6,297 nucleotides of DNA from an uncultured Myxococcales bacterium (GTDB lineage: Bacteria; Myxococcota_A; Bradymonadia; UBA7976; UBA1532). The stretch covers positions 1 through 6,297 of the forward strand of contig CALBMW010000848.1 of the NCBI GenBank assembly GCA_937896275.1. The letters are read 5' to 3'. Within the stretch, counting starts at the first letter, position 1. Every line of letters starts with the position of its first letter. Below the pieces are notes generated by a model, which searched no databases, was not told where the DNA came from, and saw only the letters and a list, made by a program, of their open reading frames with translations. Position numbers and translations under genes: made by a program. Below, in pieces: positions 1-5,712 of the stretch.

Positions 1-1
1 C

Positions 2-91
2 CGTCTGCGCGCCCTCGCCGCCGGCCCACTGCTGTCGCTCCTCGAGGCCGGTGACGAGGCCGAGGCGCGGCGCCGCGCCGACGAGGCGTAG
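2..91 (+). CDS. 3' end of a gene, possibly precorrin-2 dehydrogenase (Met8/SirC-like)
   Basis: An open frame enters from the left edge and stops at TAG 89-91, leaving 29 residues. The readable tail includes GPLLSLLEAGDEAEARRRA, an amphipathic helix rich in Leu, Ala, Glu and Arg. Codon use is strongly GC-ending, which supports real coding. The pattern of a GPL followed by a Leu pair, then AGxExEA, resembles the C-terminal helical end of precorrin-2 dehydrogenase/sirohydrochlorin ferrochelatase (Met8, SirC or the CysG N-terminal half) as I remember that family. Such a gene often sits just before ccsA/hemX-hemA in deltaproteobacterial clusters, and its substrate would be made by the SUMT domain encoded downstream. 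The reading frame is fairly safe. The product is inferred from 29 residues and context, so it could be wrong. Confidence 0.55.
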   Translation, partial: RLRALAAGPLLSLLEAGDEAEARRRADEA

Positions 92-96
92 CGGGG

Positions 97-108
97 GGCG
101 GCGCCGCC
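97..108. other. GC palindrome in the 92-212 spacer
   Basis: GGCGGCGCCGCC is a perfect 12-base palindrome beginning six bases after the upstream stop codon. A second GCCGCC at 118-123 could pair with the left arm instead, giving a stem with a larger loop that contains CTAAAA. No T-run follows, so it is not a standard intrinsic terminator. In sequence this GC-rich such a palindrome could arise by chance. The rest of the 121-base spacer is mostly GC-rich alternating tracts (about 145-180). The only AT-rich word in it is TGCTAAAAG at 110-118, which loosely resembles an extended -10 element but has no recognisable -35 element. Confidence 0.2.
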
Positions 109-203
109 GTGCTAAAAGCCGCCATCCAGGACCCCAGGGCGCGTGCCGCGGCGCGCGCGTGCGTGGGGGCGGGCGCAAGGTCCGCAGGTCAGCAGGCCGG
201 CTC

Positions 204-210
204 GAGGGAG
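204..210 (+). promoter_or_regulatory. Ribosome binding site deciding the TTG start of the ccsA/hemX-like gene
   Basis: GAGGGAG lies just upstream of TTG 213-215. Counting GAGG as the core gives a 5-base spacer. The open frame extends further upstream to about 51, but the translation there is Arg/Gly-rich and low in complexity, overlaps the end of the preceding gene, and is unlike the membrane protein that follows. The TTG places the first transmembrane helix directly at the N-terminus, as expected for the family. Confidence 0.6.
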
Positions 211-212
211 AC

Positions 213-1004
213 TTGGACACACTCTTCGCCATCGGCGCCGGCGCCTACGGTGCCACCACCGTCACCTACCTGGCCTCGCTCTGGACCGAGCGGCCGTCGG
301 TCGGTCGGCTCGCGGTCTGGCTGCTCCGCGCGACGCTCGTCTTCTGGTCGGCGCTGCTCGTGTGGTGGGCCGTTGACACGGGCCTCTCGGGCGGCACGCG
401 CCTGGGGCTGGGGCTGTCGGCCTGGAGCCTCTGCGCGCTCTACCTCTTGCTGCTGCGCCGCTACCCGATCGCGGCCCTGGGCAGCTTCGTCACGGCGCTC
501 TCGACGGTGCTCGCCGTCCTCGCGGTGCTGGGCCTGTTCGTCGCCCGCCCGCACCCCGTCCTCACCGGCGCCCTCGCGGACTGGCTGCTGTGGATTCACA
601 TCTCGCTGGCCTTCGTGGGCATCGTCGCCTTCGCCTTCGCGACCGCCGTGTCCCTGGTCTACCTGCTGCAAGCCCGCATGCTGAAAACGAAATCTCGGAG
701 CGAGCTCCGCCGGCGGCTGCCCCCGCTCGACGTGCTGGACCGCCTCTCGCTGCGTAGCATCATCGTCGGCTTCCCGTTCTATACCGTGGCCCTGCTGCTC
801 GGCAGCGTGCAGGCGGTGCGCGCGGGTGAGGGCACCCTGCGCCTGTCCTACGTGCTGGCCGTCGTGTCGTGGGTCATCTACGGCGTGGTGCTCCAGGCGC
901 GGCTCGCCGCGGGCTGGCGCGGACCGCGCGCCGCCATCCTCACCACCGTGGGACTGGCGGTCGCGATGGCGGTGGTCGCCCGGTACAGCCTGGGGCTGGG
1001 CTGA
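213..1004 (+). CDS. ccsA: CcsA/HemX-like cytochrome c assembly family membrane protein
   Basis: This is a 263-residue integral membrane protein with about eight hydrophobic helices, near residues 3-22, 34-53, 64-81, 88-110, 124-152, 182-200, 211-229 and 240-257. Length and topology fit the CcsA/HemX/YpjD family. The family block WIHISLAFVGIVAFAFA (127-143), followed by YLLQARMLK, is well kept, including His129, as is WVIYG...ARLAAGWRG (220-237). The tryptophan-rich WWD segment of true System II heme-delivery proteins (WGxxWxWD before the seventh helix) is absent: residues 199-212 read VQAVRAGEGTLRLS. The usual C-terminal His after the last helix is also missing, since the protein ends RYSLGLG. 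It is therefore closer to HemX-type proteins encoded next to hemA. In Bacillus, HemX affects glutamyl-tRNA reductase levels. The stop shares one base with the hemA ATG, so the two are probably coupled. Family assignment is good; the exact role is uncertain. Confidence 0.85.
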   Translation: MDTLFAIGAGAYGATTVTYLASLWTERPSVGRLAVWLLRATLVFWSALLVWWAVDTGLSGGTRLGLGLSAWSLCALYLLLLRRYPIAALGSFVTALSTVLAVLAVLGLFVARPHPVLTGALADWLLWIHISLAFVGIVAFAFATAVSLVYLLQARMLKTKSRSELRRRLPPLDVLDRLSLRSIIVGFPFYTVALLLGSVQAVRAGEGTLRLSYVLAVVSWVIYGVVLQARLAAGWRGPRAAILTTVGLAVAMAVVARYSLGLG

Positions 1005-2296
1005 TGGCGTCCCCCTCGCGACTCGTGGTGCTGGGCTTGAACCACCGCACCGCCCCCCTGCAGGTGCGCGAGCAGTTCGCCATCCCCGCCGAGGCGCTGC
1101 CCGACACCGCCGGCCTGGCCCGCGCGGCGGGCTTCGGTGAGTCCTTCGTGCTCAGCACCTGCAACCGTGTCGAGCTCTACGCCACCACCACCGATCCGGT
1201 CCTCGACGACGAGGCGCTCGCCGACGTGCTGGCCAAGGTCGGCAACGCGCGCGTCCACGTCGTGCGGCCACACGTCTACAGCCATCAGGACGGCCCTGCG
1301 GTGCGCCACCTGTTTCGGGTCGCGTCCAGCCTCGACAGCATGGTGATCGGCGAGCCCCAGATCCTCGGTCAGATGAGGACGTCCTTCGAGATCTGCCGGG
1401 TGGCCGGCCTGACCGGCCCGTCCCTCAACCGGGCCGTCGAGCGCGCCTTCAAGGTCGCGCGCAAGGTGCGCGCCCAGACCGGCATCGGCCGCCACGTCGT
1501 CTCGATCAGCAGCGTGGCCGTCGACCTGGCCCGCCAGATCTTCGGCAAGCTCGAGTCCCGCACCGCCGCCCTGATCGGCGCCGGCAAGATGGGCGAGCTG
1601 GCGGCGCGCTACCTGGTGCAGGCCGGCATCGAGACCTTGTGGGTCGCCAACCGCAGCCCCGAGCGGGCGAACGCGGTGGCCACGGCCCTCGGCGGGCACC
1701 CGCGCGACCTGGGCGAGCTGCCGCGCCTGCTGACCGAGGCCGACATCGTCGTCACCTCGACCGGCGCCCGCGACTACCTCATCGACAAGGCCTCGATGAA
1801 GGCCGCGCTCAAGGCGCGCAAGTATCGCCCCATCTTCCTGATCGACATCGCCGTCCCGCGCAACGTCGATCCGGCCTGCAACACGCTGGACAACGTCTTC
1901 TGCTACGACGTCGACGACCTCACCGCCGTCGCCAACGAGAACATGGTGAGCCGGCAGCGCGAGGCCGAGGCGGCCGAGGGCCTGGTCGCCGAAGAGGCCA
2001 TCCGCTTCTTGCGCGAGATGAGCTCGGTCGACATCAAGCCCACCATCATCGCGCTGCGCCGCCACGCCGACGCCATCAAGGGGGCCGAGCTCGAGCGGGC
2101 GCTGCGCAGGCTGGGCGAGCTGGACCCGAAGCAGCTGAAGGTCGTCGAGATGCTGGCCGACGGGGTGGTGAACAAGTTGCTGCACGACGTGCAGGTGGGA
2201 CTCAAGCAGGCGGCGGCGTCGGGGGACGACGAGCTGCTGCGGGCCGCGCGCGCGCTCTTCGCGCTGCCCGAGGACGACTCGTCGGAGGATCCATGA
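1004..2296 (+). CDS. hemA: Glutamyl-tRNA reductase
   Basis: This 430-residue protein catalyses the NADPH-dependent reduction of glutamyl-tRNA(Glu) to glutamate-1-semialdehyde, the first committed step of C5 tetrapyrrole synthesis in the cytoplasm. The N-terminal catalytic domain has GLNHRTAPLQVRE (11-23) and STCNRVELYA (51-60), with nucleophile Cys53. LDSMVIGEPQILGQ (110-123) is the next signature. The Rossmann NADPH site is IGAGKMGELA (191-200), followed by VANRSPERA (214-222) and DIAVPRNVDP (281-290). The C-terminal dimerisation helices end in NKLLHDVQVGLKQA (390-403). Length is normal for the family (about 420-450). The ATG at 1004 overlaps the preceding TGA by one base (TGATG). No strong Shine-Dalgarno precedes it, only a G-rich stretch, so translation probably depends on coupling. 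A longer open frame runs back to 869, but the family N-terminus LVVLGLNHRT fixes this start. Confidence 0.98.
   Translation: MASPSRLVVLGLNHRTAPLQVREQFAIPAEALPDTAGLARAAGFGESFVLSTCNRVELYATTTDPVLDDEALADVLAKVGNARVHVVRPHVYSHQDGPAVRHLFRVASSLDSMVIGEPQILGQMRTSFEICRVAGLTGPSLNRAVERAFKVARKVRAQTGIGRHVVSISSVAVDLARQIFGKLESRTAALIGAGKMGELAARYLVQAGIETLWVANRSPERANAVATALGGHPRDLGELPRLLTEADIVVTSTGARDYLIDKASMKAALKARKYRPIFLIDIAVPRNVDPACNTLDNVFCYDVDDLTAVANENMVSRQREAEAAEGLVAEEAIRFLREMSSVDIKPTIIALRRHADAIKGAELERALRRLGELDPKQLKVVEMLADGVVNKLLHDVQVGLKQAAASGDDELLRAARALFALPEDDSSEDP
2284..2288 (+). promoter_or_regulatory. Ribosome binding site of hemC
   Basis: GGAGG with a 4-base spacer precedes ATG 2293-2295. It lies inside the last codons of hemA, and the hemC ATG overlaps the hemA stop as ATGA. 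Within the tetrapyrrole cluster hemC has the clearest Shine-Dalgarno, so it can probably start translation without relying only on ribosomes leaving hemA. Confidence 0.7.
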
Positions 2297-3216
2297 AGAT
2301 TCGCATCGGGACCCGGGGCTCGGCCCTGGCGCTCTGGCAGGCCCACTACATCGCCGATCGACTGCGCGACGCTCACGGCGACACGCTGGCCACCGAGATC
2401 GTCATCTACAAGACCACCGGCGACCACATCCTCGACCGCCCCTTGGCCGAGATCGGCGGCAAGGGCCTCTTCACCAAGGAGCTCGAGGTGGGCCTCGAGC
2501 AGGGCGAGATCGATCTGGCGGTCCACAGCCTGAAGGACGTGCCCACCGCCCTCCCGTCCGGCATGGTGCTGGGCGCCATCCCCACCCGCGGCGACGTCCG
2601 CGACTGCCTCGTGCGCCGCATCGCCGACGATGTGCCGATGGCGCGCGTCGGCACCGCCAGCCTCCGTCGGGCCTGCTTGGCGCAGCGGCGCTGGGCCGAG
2701 GCGTCCGTCCACTCGATCCGCGGCCGGGTCGAGACCCGGGTGGGCCGGCTGCACGAGGACGGCGACCGCCGCATGGACGGGGTGCTGCTGGCCTGGGCCG
2801 GCCTGCTTCGGCTCGAGATGCCCGGCACGCGCGAGGACGTCGTCTTCCAGCCGCTCAACCCGGACACCTGGATCCCGGCGGTGGGGCAGGGGGCGTTGGC
2901 CATCGAGTGCCGGGACGACGACGCCAGCGTGCTCGAGTTGATTGCGCCCATCCACCACGCCCCGACGGCCGCCTGCGTCACGGCCGAGCGCGCCTTCCTG
3001 GCCGGCGTCGAGGGCGACTGCCGCGTGCCGGTGGGCGGCTACGCCACCGCCGACGGCCCCAGCCTTCGCCTGCGCGCCTTCGTGGGGCACCCCGACGGGA
3101 CGGCCTACGTCGAGCACACCGCGCTGGGCGAGGATCCCGCGGCCCTCGGCGCCGCGGTCGCCGCCGCCATCCTCGCAGCGGGCGGCGCCGACGTGCTCGC
3201 CGAAGTCCGCAGGTGA
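2293..3216 (+). CDS. hemC: Hydroxymethylbilane synthase (porphobilinogen deaminase)
   Basis: This 307-residue enzyme condenses four porphobilinogens into hydroxymethylbilane, using a covalently bound dipyrromethane cofactor. Domain 1 starts IRIGTRGSALALWQA (3-17) and continues with TTGDHILDRPLAEIGGKGLFTKELE (41-65) and VHSLKDVPT (77-85), where Asp82 is the catalytic Asp of HS(M/L)KDVP. Arginines of the substrate-binding set are visible in TASLRR (121-126) and at Arg143 and Arg149. PAVGQGALAIECR (195-207) marks domain 2. The cofactor-anchoring cysteine is Cys243 in EGDCRVPVGGY (240-250). Small departures from consensus are RGRVETR in place of RGNVxTR (143-149), an insert-like HEDGDRRMDG (154-163) where DEGxYDA is usual, and GDC in place of GGC. 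All known catalytic residues are present, so activity is expected. The gene overlaps both neighbours by 4 bases (ATGA and GTGA), consistent with a coupled operon. Confidence 0.98.
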   Translation: MKIRIGTRGSALALWQAHYIADRLRDAHGDTLATEIVIYKTTGDHILDRPLAEIGGKGLFTKELEVGLEQGEIDLAVHSLKDVPTALPSGMVLGAIPTRGDVRDCLVRRIADDVPMARVGTASLRRACLAQRRWAEASVHSIRGRVETRVGRLHEDGDRRMDGVLLAWAGLLRLEMPGTREDVVFQPLNPDTWIPAVGQGALAIECRDDDASVLELIAPIHHAPTAACVTAERAFLAGVEGDCRVPVGGYATADGPSLRLRAFVGHPDGTAYVEHTALGEDPAALGAAVAAAILAAGGADVLAEVRR

Positions 3217-4727
3217 GCGAGCGCGCCGCGGGCTCGGTGGCCCTCGTCGGCGCCGGCCCCTGGGACGCTGGCCTGCTCACCCTGCGCGGCCGGGCGCTGC
3301 TCGAGCGCGCCGACGCCGTGGTCCATGACTACCTCGTCAACCCGGACCTGCTGGCCCACTGCCCCCCGACCTGTGAGATCGTGCCGACGGGCGAGAAGCC
3401 GCGGCGCCTGAGCCAGGCGCAGATCAGCGCCGAGCTGGTCCGTCGCGCCCGCGCGGGCCAACGCGTCGTGCGCCTCAAGGGCGGCGACCCCTTCGTCTTC
3501 GGGCGCGGGGGCGAAGAGGCCGAGGCCCTGGCCGCCGCGGGTGTCACCTTCGAGGTCGTGCCCGGCGTGACGGCGGCCATCGCCAGCGCCGCCTACGCCG
3601 GCATCCCGGTCACGCACCGCGGCTACGGCCCGTCCCTCGCCTTCGTCACGGGCCACCCGCGCGCCGAAGGTGCGGAGCCGCCGCTCGACCATCGAGCCCT
3701 CGCCGGCATGGCCACCGTCGTCCTCCTCATGGGCGCGTCGCGCCTGAAGGAACTCTGCGCGGGCCTCATGACGGCGGGTCGCGCGCCCGCTACGCCCGTG
3801 GCCCTGATCCGCTGGGCCACGCGCCCCGACCAGCGCACCGTGGTCACCACGCTCGCCGACGCGGCCGAGGTGGCCCGCGTCGATGAGATGACCGCCCCGC
3901 TCACGGTCATCATCGGTGAGGTCGTCGGCTTGCGCGCCCGCATCGCCTGGTTCGAGCGTCGCCCCCTGTATGGCCGACGCATCGTGGTCACCCGCGCCGC
4001 GAGCCAGCAGGCGGCGCTCAACGATCGCCTGGCCGAGCTGGGCGCCGAGGTCGTCGCGCTGCCCACCATCGCCTTCGAACCGGGCGACGTCGACGCCCTC
4101 GCCCGAGCGGTGCGGGCGCTGCCCTCGTACGACCTGGTGATCTTCACCAGCGTCAACGGCGTCGACGCCTTCCTCGACGCGGTCTACGCCGCGGGCCGCG
4201 ATCCCCGGGCCTTCGGCGCCGCGCGCCTCGCCTGCATCGGCCCCGCGACGGCGCGCCGCCTCCGCGACCGCGGGCTCGTGGCCGACCTCGTCCCCGACGA
4301 CTTCGTGGCCGAGGGGCTGCTGGCGGCCCTGCCGCCGTCCGAGGTGGCCGGCCGCCGCATCCTCTTGCCCCGCGCCGAGGTGGCCCGTGAGCTGTTGCCC
4401 GACACCCTGCGCGCCGCGGGCGCCGTGGTCGACGTCGTGCCCGCCTATCGCACCGTCGCGCCCCCGGTCGATCCGACGGTGCGCGCCCGAGTGCTCGCGG
4501 GCGAGGTCGACCTGATCGCCTTCACCGCTTCGTCCACCGTGACCCACTTCGCCGCCCTGTTCACCGACGCCGAGCGCGCAGCGATCCAGGCGCGCGTCCC
4601 CGCCGCCTGCATCGGGCCGATCACGGCGCGCACGGCCACCGAGGCCGGCTTTCGCGTGGCAGTGGAGGCCGCCCCCTTCACCATCCCGGGGCTGGTCGAC
4701 GCGCTCGTCGGCTGGGCCGCAACGTGA
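3213..4727 (+). CDS. cobA-hemD: Fused uroporphyrinogen-III C-methyltransferase / uroporphyrinogen-III synthase
   Basis: This is a 504-residue two-domain protein. Residues 1 to about 245 are a SAM-dependent SUMT (CobA), which makes precorrin-2 for siroheme or cobalamin. It shows LVGAGPWDAGLLTLRG (11-26), VVRLKGGDPFVFGRGGEEAE (85-104), VVPGVTAAIASAAYAGIPVTHRG (115-137), FVTGH (144-148) and LLMGASRLKEL (171-181). Residues from about 253 are HemD, which cyclises hydroxymethylbilane to uroporphyrinogen III: GRRIVVTRA (254-262), LVIFTSVNGVDAF (308-320), ACIGPATARRL (340-350), IAFTASSTVTHF (435-446) and CIGPITARTATEAGF (466-480). The GTG start overlaps the hemC stop as GTGA with only a weak GAAG upstream. 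The next in-frame Met is at residue 166, beyond the SAM loop, so GTG is the only sensible start. Oddities are Trp17 where the family has GPGD, and a degenerate TGEKPRRLSQ (59-68) where GKRxGxHSxPQ is usual. The fusion is common in this lineage and in Firmicutes. Confidence 0.95.
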   Translation: MSERAAGSVALVGAGPWDAGLLTLRGRALLERADAVVHDYLVNPDLLAHCPPTCEIVPTGEKPRRLSQAQISAELVRRARAGQRVVRLKGGDPFVFGRGGEEAEALAAAGVTFEVVPGVTAAIASAAYAGIPVTHRGYGPSLAFVTGHPRAEGAEPPLDHRALAGMATVVLLMGASRLKELCAGLMTAGRAPATPVALIRWATRPDQRTVVTTLADAAEVARVDEMTAPLTVIIGEVVGLRARIAWFERRPLYGRRIVVTRAASQQAALNDRLAELGAEVVALPTIAFEPGDVDALARAVRALPSYDLVIFTSVNGVDAFLDAVYAAGRDPRAFGAARLACIGPATARRLRDRGLVADLVPDDFVAEGLLAALPPSEVAGRRILLPRAEVARELLPDTLRAAGAVVDVVPAYRTVAPPVDPTVRARVLAGEVDLIAFTASSTVTHFAALFTDAERAAIQARVPAACIGPITARTATEAGFRVAVEAAPFTIPGLVDALVGWAAT

Positions 4728-4789
4728 GCTGCCCAGGGTGAGCCGTCGTCGCCGGTTTGCGCCTGCGCGGCGGGCTGCGTTTCACTGGA

Positions 4790-4802
4790 CCGCCCGAGGC
4801 GG
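4790..4802 (+). other. Small hairpin in the leader of the TAXI gene (4728-4815 spacer)
   Basis: CCGCC-CGA-GGCGG forms a 5-bp GC stem with a 3-base loop, starting 62 bases after the cobA-hemD stop and ending one base before the Shine-Dalgarno of the next gene. No T-run follows, so it is a poor terminator. It could modestly affect initiation on the downstream gene. The remaining 88-base spacer shows no convincing -35/-10 pair, so I cannot say whether the TAXI gene has its own promoter or is co-transcribed with the hem genes. Confidence 0.25.
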
Positions 4803-4803
4803 G

Positions 4804-4810
4804 TTGGAGG
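4804..4810 (+). promoter_or_regulatory. Ribosome binding site of the TAXI-like gene
   Basis: TTGGAGG with a 5-base spacer precedes ATG 4816-4818. It decides the start: the open frame extends upstream to a GTG at 4738, but that would put an Arg-rich 26-residue stretch before what is otherwise a clean signal peptide. Confidence 0.75.
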
Positions 4811-4815
4811 CTCCC

Positions 4816-5712
4816 ATGCGATCGCTGCTGCTCTGCGCCCTCGTCGCGGCCGCGCCGTCGGCGCACGCCGCGCCCGACGCGTCCCACGCGCCCACGCCGG
4901 ACGCCCCCGACGCCCGGCCGCTGCTGCGCGTCTGCACCGGTCGCCCCGGCAACAACTACCACCGCGTCGGTCTGGCGTTGGCCGAGCGCCTCGCGCCCAA
5001 GGTGCGCGTCGAGGTCGTCGAAACGGAAGGCAGCTGGGAGAACCTCGAGGCCATCGACGCCGAGCACCGCCGCTGCGACGCCATCATCGCGCAGGACGAC
5101 GCCTACGCCCTCTATGAGTTCGAGCACCCCGAGTCGCGCCTCACGATGGAGCGCACCGCGGTCCTCTACGCCGAGTACGTCCACGTGCTCTGCAACACCA
5201 AGGTGACGGCTCGCAGCGTGTCGGAGCTCGATCCGGGTCGGCACCAGATTCTCGTAAATCGTTATGGATCAGGTACTTATATCACGTGGAAGCTCTTTCA
5301 ACGCCTCGACCCGGCCTACCAGCGCGTGCGCTCGGCCGAGGTCGACATGGACGAGGGGCTGCTCAAGATCGCCGACGGCACGCGAGCCCACTGCATGATC
5401 TATGTGAGCGGCAAGGGCGGCAAGACGCTGCGGACGGCCGACGAGCGCTTCGGCGACCGGCTACGGCTGATCGGCGTCGAGGACGGCCACCTGCACCGCG
5501 AGGTCGGGCGCGACAAGCGCGTGGTCTACCGCCGGGCGCGGCTCGAGGCGGACACCTACCCCCACCTGCAGACGGGGCCGATCGACACCCAGCAGGTGGA
5601 CGCCGTCTTCTTCGCCAGCCCCGAGTGGAAGGCGCGGCGCCCGGCCGCGGCGGCGGCCCTCGCCGAAGCCCTGGTACAGCTCATCCCGGATCTTCAGAAG
5701 ACCCTTCAGTAG
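4816..5712 (+). CDS. TAXI-family TRAP-type solute-binding protein, exported
   Basis: This 298-residue protein has a signal peptide MRSLLLCALVAAAPSAHAA with likely cleavage after AHA (residue 18) or AHAA (19), followed by a Pro/Ala/Asp-rich linker to about residue 35. The mature part follows the TAXI pattern: LLRVCTGRPGNNYHRVGLALAERL (36-59) corresponds to the xxxTGxPGGxYxxxGxALAxxL start, ETEGSWENLEAI (69-80) to the GSxENL box, CDAIIAQDDAYALY (87-100) to the substrate-proximal strand, VNRYGSGTYITW (147-158) to GxxGSGT, and TYPHLQTGPIDTQQVDAVF (247-265) to the C-terminal TAXI block. TAXI proteins normally capture organic acids or glutamate-like solutes in the periplasm for a TRAP permease. No DctQ/DctM-type membrane gene is visible here, so the partner or another role such as sensing is unknown. 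Four cysteines in the mature region (40, 87, 126, 193) could form disulfides. It overlaps the convergent gene at its 3' end by 32 bases. The family is well supported; the ligand is unknown. Confidence 0.85.
   Translation: MRSLLLCALVAAAPSAHAAPDASHAPTPDAPDARPLLRVCTGRPGNNYHRVGLALAERLAPKVRVEVVETEGSWENLEAIDAEHRRCDAIIAQDDAYALYEFEHPESRLTMERTAVLYAEYVHVLCNTKVTARSVSELDPGRHQILVNRYGSGTYITWKLFQRLDPAYQRVRSAEVDMDEGLLKIADGTRAHCMIYVSGKGGKTLRTADERFGDRLRLIGVEDGHLHREVGRDKRVVYRRARLEADTYPHLQTGPIDTQQVDAVFFASPEWKARRPAAAAALAEALVQLIPDLQKTLQ
5248..5283 (+). other. AT-rich rare-codon island inside the TAXI gene
   Basis: Twelve consecutive codons (residues 145-156, ILVNRYGSGTYI) have only 12 G or C in 36 bases, and ten of the twelve end in A or T (ATT, GTA, AAT, CGT, TAT, GGA, TCA, GGT, ACT, TAT). 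On both sides the gene uses almost only G/C-ending codons, apart from TTT and CAA shortly after, at 5296-5301. The encoded peptide is the conserved GSGT box, so the protein reading is intact and a sequencing frameshift is not the cause. Confidence 0.7.

Noticed and set aside
110..118. TGCTAAAAG as an extended -10 promoter for the hem cluster
   Set aside because: It matches only 4 of 6 positions, lacks the last T, and has no -35 hexamer about 17 bases upstream. It stays a weak possibility, not a listed promoter.
51..212. Upstream extension of the ccsA/hemX-like frame to an ATG-like start near 51
   Set aside because: The extra 54 residues are Arg/Gly-rich, overlap the end of the preceding gene, and do not resemble the family. 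TTG at 213 has a Shine-Dalgarno.
696..709. CGGAG-CGAG-CTCCG hairpin inside the ccsA/hemX-like gene
   Set aside because: It is a short 5-bp stem in GC-rich coding sequence with no T-run and no relation to a gene boundary. Chance is the simplest explanation.
878..2185. A 435-codon open frame on the minus strand across hemA, and similarly long antisense frames at 1903-3117 and 3105-4547
   Set aside because: High-GC codon use leaves few stops in other frames. The antisense translations are low-complexity, rich in Gly, Ala, Arg, His and Asp, and show no family motif, while the plus-strand genes match known enzymes along their length.
1639..2292. Upstream extension of hemC inside hemA
   Set aside because: It is an out-of-frame shadow of hemA. 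The conserved N-terminus MKIRIGTRGS begins at 2293 with a good ribosome site.
5283..5288. CACGTG palindrome next to the AT-rich island
   Set aside because: A single six-base palindrome is expected by chance in a window of this size, and no second copy or known operator arrangement is visible.
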